A stretch of DNA of 5,878 nt, from contig DJUJ01000006.1 of assembly GCA_002438345.1 (NCBI GenBank), positions 92,547 to 98,424 of the forward strand. Reading direction: 5' to 3'. Of the stretch, positions 1 to 5,310 are shown in pieces. The first letter of the stretch is position 1, and each line of letters opens with the position of its first letter. Position numbers and translations under genes: made by a program. The notes beneath the pieces are model-generated. The model was not told the origin of the DNA. It saw nothing but the letters and a program-made list of their open reading frames with translations, and ran no database searches. This DNA is from Paenibacillus sp. UBA6285. GTDB taxonomy: Bacteria; Bacillota; Bacilli; Paenibacillales; Paenibacillaceae.

Positions 1-10
1 TCCACCTCTT
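1..10 (-). promoter_or_regulatory. Possible ribosome binding site of a divergent gene off the left edge
   Basis: Read on the minus strand, the window ends in AGAGGTGGA, which is purine-rich and contains a GGTGG core like Gram-positive ribosome binding sites. A start codon would fall just outside the window. It lies about 30 bases downstream of an extended -10 element on the same strand, which makes a divergently transcribed gene plausible. No coding sequence of that gene is visible, so this is an inference. Confidence 0.35.
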
Positions 11-41
11 TTGTTCAAATATAAGTCGTTTCTTCTTGAAG

Positions 42-50
42 AGTATAGCA
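42..50 (-). promoter_or_regulatory. Extended -10 promoter element, leftward
   Basis: On the minus strand this reads TGCTATACT, a TGn extension followed by a five-of-six match to TATAAT. No good -35 is visible at 16-18 bases, as is common for extended -10 promoters. A transcript would start near position 36 and reach the possible ribosome binding site at the left edge. The rightward promoter at 102-133 is about 50 bases away, so the intergenic region looks like a divergent control region. Confidence 0.4.
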
Positions 51-101
51 CGCAAAAGGGATAAGCGATGTTGCTTTTTAAAAAAGGATTTGATATATTA
101 G

Positions 102-133
102 TTGACGGGTCAATGATTATGAGTTAGTATAAT
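102..133 (+). promoter_or_regulatory. Promoter of the MarR-nitroreductase-monooxygenase operon
   Basis: The -35 hexamer TTGACG (102-107) is followed either by TAGTAT at 125-130 with a 17-base spacer or by a perfect TATAAT at 128-133 with a long 20-base spacer. The two possible -10 boxes overlap, so the exact start is uncertain by a few bases, near 137-140. The -35 is embedded in the inverted repeat TTGAC-GG-GTCAA (102-113), and a 14-bp palindrome lies at 146-159, just after the predicted start. Confidence 0.6.
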
Positions 134-145
134 TTCGTACAAAAC

Positions 146-159
146 AATTGCATGCAATT
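146..159 (+). promoter_or_regulatory. Perfect 14-bp palindrome, candidate MarR operator
   Basis: AATTGCATGCAATT is its own reverse complement over all 14 bases. It sits between the predicted transcription start and the ribosome binding site of the MarR gene. MarR dimers typically bind palindromes of about this size in their own promoter regions, so autorepression of the whole operon is the simplest reading. The palindrome also contains an ATG at 152 that is in frame with the regulator but has no ribosome binding site, so the ATG is probably part of the operator and not a start. Binding is inferred from position and symmetry only. Confidence 0.5.
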
Positions 160-165
160 AATTTT

Positions 166-176
166 GGAAAGGAGGT
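166..176 (+). promoter_or_regulatory. Ribosome binding site deciding the TTG start of the MarR gene
   Basis: GGAAAGGAGGT contains a full AGGAGG core ending six bases before the TTG at 182-184. The alternative in-frame ATG at 152 has only A/C/T-rich sequence upstream and would make the ribosome binding site part of the coding sequence. The TTG is therefore preferred. Confidence 0.75.
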
Positions 177-181
177 ATATT

Positions 182-610
182 TTGACGGAGCACTATCCTG
201 AGGAAGACCGCATATTTGAACTGCTGCAGGCATTGAACAAGGGAATCTGTCCGAAATTCGAACGATGTGCTGGGATAAGTCCCACACGGCTTCGCCTCCT
301 GCATGAACTATTCCAGGTAGATGAAGTCAGCCAAATTACTCTGCAAAAGGGCATGGATATAGATGCGGCCGCCGTCACTCGGCACTTGAAGGGGATGGAA
401 GAAAGCGGTACGATCACTCGCCGCAACAACCCAGTAGATAACAGGGTTACATTGGTCTCATTAACGGATCAAGGGCGGGGAAGAATGCTTCAATATAGCG
501 AAGAGAAAAGGCGATTTGTCGCTACTCTGCTTACTGGCTTTAACGATCAGGAGCGAACAGTGCTCATAGATATGCTTAATCGTCTGCAATCTAATATCAA
601 TCTGTTGTAA
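182..610 (+). CDS. MarR-family transcriptional regulator
   Basis: The 142-residue product has the normal length of a MarR-family winged helix-turn-helix repressor. A helical N-terminal dimerisation segment (about 5-45, including GISPTRLRLLHEL) is followed by the DNA-binding helices (about 53-77, with AAAVTRHLKGMEESG). The wing (about 80-97) carries the family pattern NPVDNRV...LTDQGR, and a C-terminal helix completes the dimer interface. Two cysteines at 23 and 29 (spaced CX5C) could make it a thiol or electrophile sensor, as known for other MarR members such as OhrR, but this is inference. It starts at TTG with a strong ribosome binding site. It is the first gene of an operon, 37 bases ahead of a nitroreductase gene, which suggests that it controls quinone or electrophile detoxification. 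The DNA-binding family is clear; the ligand is not. Confidence 0.88.
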   Translation: MTEHYPEEDRIFELLQALNKGICPKFERCAGISPTRLRLLHELFQVDEVSQITLQKGMDIDAAAVTRHLKGMEESGTITRRNNPVDNRVTLVSLTDQGRGRMLQYSEEKRRFVATLLTGFNDQERTVLIDMLNRLQSNINLL

Positions 611-647
611 CCATACAAAATTACACACTCAAAGGAGAAATACACAC

Positions 648-1295
648 ATGAACGCTACACAAACAAACACACAAACAAATGATTTTAAAGAAATTATTAC
701 GGGTCGCCGCTCTATCCGCAAATACGATCCATCCGTTAAGATCAGCAAAGAAGAGATGACACAGATTCTTACCGAGGCTACTCTTGCACCTTCTTCTGTG
801 AACATGCAGCCTTGGCGGTTTCTCGTCATTGAAAGTGATGAAGCCAAAGCTACTTTAGCACCTCTCGCTCGTTTTAATAACGTACAGGTTGAGACCTCTG
901 CAGCTATGATTGCCATTTTCGGTGATTTGAACAATTTCGATTATGCTGAGGAGATTTATGGTACAGCTGTTGAACGTGGACTAATGCCTGCTGAAGTAAA
1001 AGAAAACCAATTGGCTAGATTATCCGCTCACTTCTCTACTTTGCCACGTGAAGTTAACAGAGACACCGTGCTCATCGATGGTGCGCTTGTTGCGATGCAG
1101 TTGATGTTGGTTGCTCGTGCACATGGTTACGATACGAACCCAATTGGTGGTTATGAGAAAGATCAAATCGCAGAAGCGTTTGGCATGGACAAAGATCGGT
1201 ATGTTCCTGTGATGTTACTTTCCATTGGTAAGGCTGTTGATGCAGGTTATCCATCTGTCCGTTTGCCTATCGATAAGATTGCTGAGTGGAAATAA
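648..1295 (+). CDS. Nitroreductase-family NAD(P)H-dependent FMN oxidoreductase
   Basis: The 215-residue protein has the layout of FMN-binding nitroreductases, cytoplasmic dimers that transfer hydride from NAD(P)H to nitro compounds, quinones or flavin. The N-terminal FMN phosphate-binding signature RRSIRKYD is at 20-27, followed by APSSVNMQPWRF (48-59), a helical core, NPIGGY (164-169) and the closing strand VPVMLLSIGKA (186-196). It resembles the YodC/YdgI/MhqN type of Bacillus in size and motifs. The start ATG has AAAGGAG ten bases upstream. A 12-bp tandem repeat right after the start codes for a doubled TQTN. The gene lies between a MarR regulator and an ABM monooxygenase, 27 bases before the latter, with no terminator between them. 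The natural substrate cannot be read from the sequence; a quinone or nitroaromatic is most likely. Confidence 0.9.
   Translation: MNATQTNTQTNDFKEIITGRRSIRKYDPSVKISKEEMTQILTEATLAPSSVNMQPWRFLVIESDEAKATLAPLARFNNVQVETSAAMIAIFGDLNNFDYAEEIYGTAVERGLMPAEVKENQLARLSAHFSTLPREVNRDTVLIDGALVAMQLMLVARAHGYDTNPIGGYEKDQIAEAFGMDKDRYVPVMLLSIGKAVDAGYPSVRLPIDKIAEWK
657..680 (+). repeat. 12-bp tandem direct repeat at the start of the nitroreductase gene
   Basis: ACACAAACAAAC is followed immediately by ACACAAACAAAT, two copies differing in the last base. They encode TQTN twice (residues 4-11), ahead of the conserved fold that begins near residue 14. The A/C-rich, unstructured sequence may help ribosome access. The copy number could vary by slippage without breaking the frame. 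Confidence 0.8.
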
Positions 1296-1322
1296 TTCTT
1301 CACTCCTAAGGAGGAATAAACA

Positions 1323-1616
1323 ATGATCATTATCCATGCTGTACTAAAAGTGAATCCGGAACGTCGCGAACAGTTTTTGGCTGAGTCTAAAACACTACTC
1401 TCTGCTACTCACGCTGAAGAGGGAAATCTTTCTTACGAGCTGTATGAGAATGCTGGAGAAGCAAATTCATTTATTATGGTTGAGACATGGCGCGACGCTG
1501 AAGCGGTATCTAGCCACAATACGAGCCCTCATTTTACCGCATTCTCAGCTAAAGCGGGTGAATTCTTGGCTGCGCCACTTGACGTAAAAGTATTTAGCGC
1601 AGAACAAGTGAAATAA
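1323..1616 (+). CDS. Small ABM-family (antibiotic biosynthesis monooxygenase fold) putative quinol monooxygenase
   Basis: The 97-residue product is a one-domain dimeric alpha-beta barrel of the ABM family, whose members oxidise quinols or polyketides without a bound cofactor, or protect against reactive species. Visible family marks are the first strand MIIIHAVLKV, the helix REQFLAESKTLLSATHAEEG (15-34), the strand SYELYEN (37-43), FIMVETW (50-56), the helix with SHN (64-66) and PHF (69-71), and the last strand PLDVKVF. It looks close to Bacillus subtilis YcnE, which as I recall lies beside the nitroreductase gene ycnD, so the pairing here appears to be repeated elsewhere. TAAGGAGG ends eight bases before the ATG. 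It is the last gene of the operon, with a terminator 34 bases after its stop. The enzymatic substrate is unknown. Confidence 0.85.
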   Translation: MIIIHAVLKVNPERREQFLAESKTLLSATHAEEGNLSYELYENAGEANSFIMVETWRDAEAVSSHNTSPHFTAFSAKAGEFLAAPLDVKVFSAEQVK

Positions 1617-1650
1617 GATATCTCCATTCTTAGTGAATCCTGTTAATCTT

Positions 1651-1700
1651 AAACAGGGATGTTCCATAGCCACAATGGCTGAGGGCATCCCTGTTTTTTT
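1651..1700 (+). terminator. Strong rho-independent terminator of the MarR operon
   Basis: An 11-bp perfect stem pairs AAACAGGGATG (1651-1661) with CATCCCTGTTT (1686-1696) and runs into seven Ts (1694-1700). The 24-base loop can itself pair (CCAT with ATGG, or AGCC with GGCT). The minus strand has no comparable T run, so it acts rightward only. Confidence 0.92.
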
Positions 1701-1752
1701 ATATTCCCCCCGTTTATAAGAAGGAAACGAACAAGGTTACTCAGAATTACAT

Positions 1753-1783
1753 TTGATAATTTTGGCCAATTGTCATGTATAAT
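1753..1783 (+). promoter_or_regulatory. Probable promoter of the 125-residue unknown gene
   Basis: TTGATA (1753-1758) and a perfect TATAAT (1778-1783) are separated by 19 bases, slightly longer than ideal. It follows the terminator at 1651-1700 and precedes the coding sequence by about 35 bases. The 8-bp palindrome TTGGCCAA (1762-1769) lies in the spacer, but I attach no function to it. Confidence 0.5.
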
Positions 1784-1817
1784 GATCGTTATAAATAATT
1801 AGGGTGGAGTATTGGCT

Positions 1818-2195
1818 ATGAAAATAAAAATCACAAAGAATGGTTCAAAAAAGGACGAGGTATTCTTTCTCACAGACTTCGGCGAGGGCCGGGGAATCTG
1901 GTGCGGTGCTCCTGTGAAGCCAGGGACGGAAACGGATGTGGAATTCGAGCTTTCGGAGCTGCTCATGAGATGGGTGGATATTCTGCCTGTATCTGCTGGT
2001 GAGTTCAATATCAGGTTAGAGGGAGATAAGGTTGTTTTTACAGGTGTGCTGGAGAATATTGAAGAAGACGGAACGGGATTTTTGCGAATGGGTGAAGGGT
2101 TAGTGATGTTCGAGTGTCTCGGTGAACCTATGGCACTTGGTGTGTTTGTAGAATTACAGGTCCGTGATGTGAGAATCTACCCCTTGAGTATTTGA
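1818..2195 (+). CDS. Conserved-looking hypothetical protein, 125 residues
   Basis: I do not recognise this protein. It is acidic, predicted soluble and probably rich in beta strands: alternating patterns such as KIKITKNG (2-9), EVFFLTD (14-20), NIRLEGDKVVFTGVL (64-78) and VELQVRDVRIYPL (111-123) suggest a small beta barrel or sandwich. One short helix may sit at ELSELLMRWVDIL (44-56). Cysteines are at 29 and 100. No signal peptide or membrane segment is seen. The ATG at 1818 is preferred because GGTGGAG (1803-1809) ends eight bases before it; the in-frame TTG at 1812 is only two bases from that site. It has its own promoter and no terminator before the ArsR gene 74 bases downstream, so read-through is possible, but a functional link is not shown. 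A small immunity-like or regulatory protein is conceivable without direct support. Confidence 0.7.
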   Translation: MKIKITKNGSKKDEVFFLTDFGEGRGIWCGAPVKPGTETDVEFELSELLMRWVDILPVSAGEFNIRLEGDKVVFTGVLENIEEDGTGFLRMGEGLVMFECLGEPMALGVFVELQVRDVRIYPLSI

Positions 2196-2220
2196 CGCTT
2201 CTCAGCGACTAAGATAACAT
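2192..2220 (+). promoter_or_regulatory. Promoter of the ArsR-family gene
   Basis: TTGACG (2192-2197) and TAACAT (2215-2220) are spaced by exactly 17 bases. The -35 overlaps the stop codon of the preceding gene. The -10 is part of the first copy of a 10-bp direct repeat, so a protein bound to the repeat would block this promoter. Confidence 0.5.
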
Positions 2221-2233
2221 ACAAAGATAACAT
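2211..2233 (+). repeat. 10-bp direct repeat over the ArsR promoter, candidate operator
   Basis: AAGATAACAT occurs at 2211-2220 and again at 2224-2233, a period of 13 bases. The copies cover the -10 and the predicted transcription start. The core ATAACAT resembles the half-site ATAACGT of the palindrome at 2600-2611 upstream of the SulP gene. ArsR-family operators are usually inverted repeats, so a direct repeat is atypical and the assignment is tentative. Confidence 0.4.
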
Positions 2234-2269
2234 TAGATTCAGAAAGTTAAGCATGAGGAGTAGAAGTCC

Positions 2270-2596
2270 ATGAACACCGAAATTCAGCAATTTAAGACCG
2301 AATTCTTCAAAGCGCTGGCTCATCCAATGCGTATTCGTATTCTGGAGCTGCTCAGCGAAGGCGAGAAGAATGTAAATGAACTGCAGGCGATTCTAGGTTC
2401 GGAAGGCTCTGCTGTATCCCAGCAATTAGCTGTTTTACGTGCTAAGAATGTAGTAGCCAGTGTAAAAGAAGGCACCACAGTGATCTATTCGTTACGTGAT
2501 CCTCTGATTAAAGATCTTCTAGTCGTTGCCAAGCAAATATTTGATAACCATCTGGTGAATACCATTTCATTGCTCGAAGGTATGCGCAGCGAATAA
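2270..2596 (+). CDS. ArsR/SmtB-family winged-helix transcriptional regulator without cysteines
   Basis: The 108-residue protein is a typical single-domain ArsR-family repressor. It has the family opening FFKALAHPMRIRILELL (12-28), a helix-turn-helix with NVNELQAILGSEGSAVSQQLAVLRAKNVV (about 34-62, ending in the recognition helix), a beta wing SVKEGTTVIYSL (64-75) and a C-terminal dimerisation helix (77-103). It contains no cysteine, so it lacks both the CXC metal site of ArsR/CadC and the cysteine pair of sulfide sensors such as BigR. Only one histidine (94) lies in the last helix, so a CzrA-type zinc site is also not evident. The inducer is therefore unclear. GAGGAG ends nine bases before the ATG. 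The gene precedes a SulP transporter by 99 bases on the same strand, and it is probably its regulator as well as its own. Confidence 0.88.
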   Translation: MNTEIQQFKTEFFKALAHPMRIRILELLSEGEKNVNELQAILGSEGSAVSQQLAVLRAKNVVASVKEGTTVIYSLRDPLIKDLLVVAKQIFDNHLVNTISLLEGMRSE

Positions 2597-2599
2597 ATG

Positions 2600-2611
2600 A
2601 ATAACGTTATT
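2600..2611 (+). promoter_or_regulatory. Perfect 12-bp palindrome upstream of the SulP promoter
   Basis: AATAACGTTATT is fully self-complementary. It starts four bases after the ArsR stop codon and ends six bases before the -35 of the SulP promoter. With no T run following and no loop, it is not a terminator. Its half-site ATAACGT matches the direct repeat at the ArsR promoter in six of seven positions, so both may bind the ArsR-family protein. The position just upstream of the -35 would also suit an activator. Confidence 0.45.
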
Positions 2612-2617
2612 TGGGCG

Positions 2618-2646
2618 TTGACAACAGTCGCGTCGTAGAGTAATGT
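2618..2646 (+). promoter_or_regulatory. Promoter of the SulP transporter gene
   Basis: A consensus TTGACA (2618-2623) is followed after 17 bases by TAATGT (2641-2646), a weak -10. The good -35 and poor -10 fit a promoter that depends on a regulator. The untranslated leader would be about 45 bases. Confidence 0.45.
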
Positions 2647-2695
2647 TTTTCTTATATTCAAATAATCAGATATTTAGAGAAAAGAAGGTTTGATC

Positions 2696-4474
2696 ATGAC
2701 AGGGTGGGGCCGGTATAAAGGCTACAACATGAATGCATTTCGTAAGGATTTGATTTCGGGGACAATCGTCGGTGTTATTGCCATTCCTTTGGGGATGGCT
2801 TTTGCTATTGCTTCCGGTGTAAAACCGGAGTATGGAATTTATACAACGATAGTCGCGGGGATATGTATTTCATTGTTCGGGGGCTCAAAATTTCAGATTG
2901 GTGGGCCGACAGGTGCATTTATTCCTATTTTGTTCGCCATTGCGATGGAGTATGGCTATGAGAACCTGCTAATAGCAGGGATGATGGCAGGGGTTATTCT
3001 ACTCCTCATGGGATTATTAAAGCTAGGTGTATTGATTAAGTTTATTCCGAGGCCGGTTACGATTGGGTTCACAGCGGGAATAGCGGTCATTATCTTCACC
3101 GGACAGATTGCTAATTTCCTTGGTTTAAGGGATATAAAGCGGCACGAGAGTTTTGTAGATAATATGAAAGAGATTGGGCTTCATCTATCGACGGTGAATG
3201 GATACAGTATCCTGACTGCCGTGATTTGTCTTGCCGTGGTCATCCTAGCGATCCGATTCGCTCCGAAGATACCTGGATCATTGGTAGGCCTTCTGTGCGC
3301 GACTGTGATAGCTGCGCTATTCTTTAGCGGCAAGGTGACTACGATTGGCTCTGCTTACGGAGATATTCCTAATAGATTGCCAAGCTTCCAGTTTCCGAAC
3401 ATAACGTGGGAACGGATTACAATGCTGATTCGTCCGGCCTTCATCATCGCGATGCTCGGTGCTATAGAGTCATTGTTATCCGCTGTCGTAGCTGATGGAA
3501 TGACGAATAGCCGCCATAATAGCAACCGTGAGCTGATAGGTCAGGGAATCGCGAATATTGCCGCTCCATTGTTCGGAGGGATACCGGCCACAGGTGCAAT
3601 TGCTAGAACAGCAACGAACATCAAGAGTGGTGGTGTTTCTCCGATCTCAGGGATCGTTCACGGTGTTGTGGTGTTTCTAATTCTCCTGTTGTTCGCACCC
3701 TATGCTTCTAGTATTCCTCTGGCTGCAATGGCACCTATCTTAATGGTGGTTGCCTGGAATATGAGTGAACGCAAAGAATTTATTCATTTGCTTAAGATCA
3801 AAACCGGCGATTCCTTGGTGTTATTCATCACTTTCTTGTTAACGATATTTGCAGATTTAACGCTGGCTGTAGAGGTGGGTTTGATTCTTGCGGTCATTCT
3901 GTTTGTGAAACGAATGGGAGAGGTTCATTTGGTAGCCAAAGTACTGCCTGATCCAAATTCCGTTAAGGTAGAGGCACATATGGTTACGGAGAGTCATGAT
4001 TGTCCGCAAATTGGAATTTACACGGTGGAGGGTCCGCTGTTTTTTGGCGCTGCTTATCGATTCGATGATACTATGCCAAGCTATGGCTCGGATCAACCCA
4101 GAATTATATTAATGCGGATGGGAAAAGTACCATTCATGGATACCACTGGAGAATCCAATTTAGCAGAACTGGTGCGGCATTTACAAGCAGTTGGAGGGAA
4201 GCTAATGATCTCCGGCATTCAGCCACAGCCGCTTGAGCTACTCAAGAGAACTGGACTGTATGACACCATAGGTGAGGCGCAGTTTTATCAGCACACCGGG
4301 GAAGCGATTAATGATGCACTTAGCAGCATCGATTATAACAAGTGCATTGGATGTAGTCATGCCGCTTTTAGGGAGTGTTCTTCATTCTCCTGTATGGAAG
4401 ATGCAGGGGGTCAGCGTGGCCTGAAAGGGCGTAAGAAACCTGTAATTGCACCAGAACTAAATGGTGGTCTCTGA
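2696..4474 (+). CDS. SulP-family inorganic anion transporter with C-terminal STAS domain and four-cysteine tail
   Basis: The 592-residue protein is a membrane anion transporter of the SulP/SLC26 family; members move sulfate, bicarbonate, nitrate or dicarboxylates. Hydrophobic helices run from about 18 to 405. They include the opening DLISGTIVGVIAIPLGMAFAI, the substrate-region motif QIGGPTGAF (67-75), and GIPATGAIARTATNIKSGG from 295. A cytoplasmic STAS domain spans about 425-545, with the loop MDTTG (481-485) where anti-sigma antagonists have their phosphorylatable serine. Beyond the STAS domain is a tail with cysteines at 550, 553, 561 and 566 (CX2CX7CX4C), followed by a basic segment; this is unusual and could bind metal. 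The ATG at 2696 is chosen because AGAAGG ends seven bases before it; the in-frame TTG at 2690 is too close to that site. An ArsR-family regulator lies just upstream. No carbonic anhydrase gene adjoins it, so the substrate is open. Confidence 0.92.
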   Translation: MTGWGRYKGYNMNAFRKDLISGTIVGVIAIPLGMAFAIASGVKPEYGIYTTIVAGICISLFGGSKFQIGGPTGAFIPILFAIAMEYGYENLLIAGMMAGVILLLMGLLKLGVLIKFIPRPVTIGFTAGIAVIIFTGQIANFLGLRDIKRHESFVDNMKEIGLHLSTVNGYSILTAVICLAVVILAIRFAPKIPGSLVGLLCATVIAALFFSGKVTTIGSAYGDIPNRLPSFQFPNITWERITMLIRPAFIIAMLGAIESLLSAVVADGMTNSRHNSNRELIGQGIANIAAPLFGGIPATGAIARTATNIKSGGVSPISGIVHGVVVFLILLLFAPYASSIPLAAMAPILMVVAWNMSERKEFIHLLKIKTGDSLVLFITFLLTIFADLTLAVEVGLILAVILFVKRMGEVHLVAKVLPDPNSVKVEAHMVTESHDCPQIGIYTVEGPLFFGAAYRFDDTMPSYGSDQPRIILMRMGKVPFMDTTGESNLAELVRHLQAVGGKLMISGIQPQPLELLKRTGLYDTIGEAQFYQHTGEAINDALSSIDYNKCIGCSHAAFRECSSFSCMEDAGGQRGLKGRKKPVIAPELNGGL

Positions 4475-4492
4475 GTTGAATAGATAAGAGTT

Positions 4493-4521
4493 AGCCCGGG
4501 CGTTCCTGCGTCCGGGCTTTT
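4493..4521 (+). terminator. Rho-independent terminator of the SulP gene
   Basis: AGCCCGGGCG (4493-4502) pairs with CGTCCGGGCT (4509-4518) through ten base pairs including one G-U, with the six-base loop TTCCTG and a short T run (4518-4521). It begins 18 bases after the SulP stop codon. Confidence 0.88.
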
Positions 4522-4530
4522 GTATTCAAA

Positions 4531-4560
4531 TTGGACTTGAGAATGCCAAATTTGTACAAT
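4531..4560 (+). promoter_or_regulatory. Probable promoter of the DUF1361 gene
   Basis: TTGGAC (4531-4536) and TACAAT (4555-4560, five of six matches) are 18 bases apart. They lie between the SulP terminator and the DUF1361 ribosome binding site. The leader would be about 40 bases. TTGTACAA (4552-4559) is an 8-bp palindrome over the -10, too short to call an operator. Confidence 0.5.
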
Positions 4561-4608
4561 TGGGTATAAGTTAAATGTAAACTATATCGATAAGGAGAAT
4601 ATAAGCTC

Positions 4609-5310
4609 ATGAAGGAATTGAATTATCCAAAGGTGTTTATGCTCTTGGCAGGTCTGTCTGTGGCGACATTGGCCGTATATCGTGTAGTGTCACTTCAGAC
4701 GGATTCGTTTTATGCTTTTTTAATCTGGAATTTGTTTCTGGCCTGGATTCCGTTCCTGTTCTCTATGGCTGCTTATGAACTGGATAAAAGGAAGATAGGT
4801 GGCTTACTGCTTGTTCCGCTGGGCGTCGCTTGGCTACTGTTCTTTCCGAACGCGCCTTATCTCATGACGGATCTGGTGCATCTAACGATAAGAAAAAGCA
4901 GATACATCGTGGATGGCACCATTCAGAATCGTTACTGGTATGACATGGTTACCCTCCTGTTATTCACATGGAGCGGTTGGTTGACCGGGTTCTTCTCTTT
5001 ATATCAATTCCAGACGGTTGTTTATCGCAAAAGCAGCCTGCTGTTCTCTTGGGTATTCGTACTCGCAGCATGTGTGCTTGGGGGGTATGGTGTACTGCTT
5101 GGCCGAGTCTACAGGCTTAATAGCTGGGACGTACTGACAGACCGGCATCAGTTGTATCAACTGGTTATGGATAGCTTGAATCGTCAGTCGGTATTTTTTA
5201 GCTTGTTCATTGCGTTTGTATTGCTGGTTATCTACGCTACGATGTACTGTCTGCTAAATGGTCTTGGAGCTGGAGCAAGAGGAAGGGACTCCAAGAGTAT
5301 ACGTGGTTAA
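4609..5310 (+). CDS. DUF1361 integral membrane protein
   Basis: The 233-residue protein has six likely membrane helices, at about 9-27, 33-53, 64-79, 112-132, 144-165 and 193-215. It carries the conserved DUF1361 pattern: WNLFLAWIPF (40-49), FFPNAPYLMTDLVHL (78-92), YWYD (109-112) and RLNSWD (169-174). The polar residues N81, T87, D88, H91, R169, N171, W173 and D174 sit at helix ends and could form a shared site. The family has no established function that I know of. AAGGAG ends eleven bases before the ATG. The gene has its own promoter after the SulP terminator. Its stop codon overlaps by four bases with the end of the convergent repair gene, and no terminator directly follows it. The C-terminal tail is basic and probably cytoplasmic. 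Confidence 0.88.
   Translation: MKELNYPKVFMLLAGLSVATLAVYRVVSLQTDSFYAFLIWNLFLAWIPFLFSMAAYELDKRKIGGLLLVPLGVAWLLFFPNAPYLMTDLVHLTIRKSRYIVDGTIQNRYWYDMVTLLLFTWSGWLTGFFSLYQFQTVVYRKSSLLFSWVFVLAACVLGGYGVLLGRVYRLNSWDVLTDRHQLYQLVMDSLNRQSVFFSLFIAFVLLVIYATMYCLLNGLGAGARGRDSKSIRG

Noticed and set aside
193..429. Minus-strand open frame of 78 residues inside the MarR gene
   Set aside because: It is antisense to a clear MarR gene, has no family motifs and shows a Ser/Arg-rich composition typical of a shadow frame.
629..934. Minus-strand open frame of 101 residues opposite the nitroreductase gene
   Set aside because: It is antisense to a well-conserved enzyme; its hydrophobic Cys/Val-rich C-terminus simply reflects the ACACAAAC repeats read backwards.
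1303..1313. CTCCT-A-AGGAG inverted repeat at the ribosome binding site of the ABM gene
   Set aside because: The arms are separated by one base, too few for an RNA hairpin; it is more simply a strong ribosome binding site with chance pyrimidines upstream.
1766..1783. Similarity of CCAATTGTCATG to the AATTGCATGC palindrome at 146-159
   Set aside because: The match covers only part of one side and is not palindromic here, so a second MarR operator is not supported.
2691..2740. Alternative SulP starts at TTG 2690 and ATG 2729
   Set aside because: TTG 2690 is only one base from the ribosome binding site and ATG 2729 has no convincing site; ATG 2696 has good spacing.
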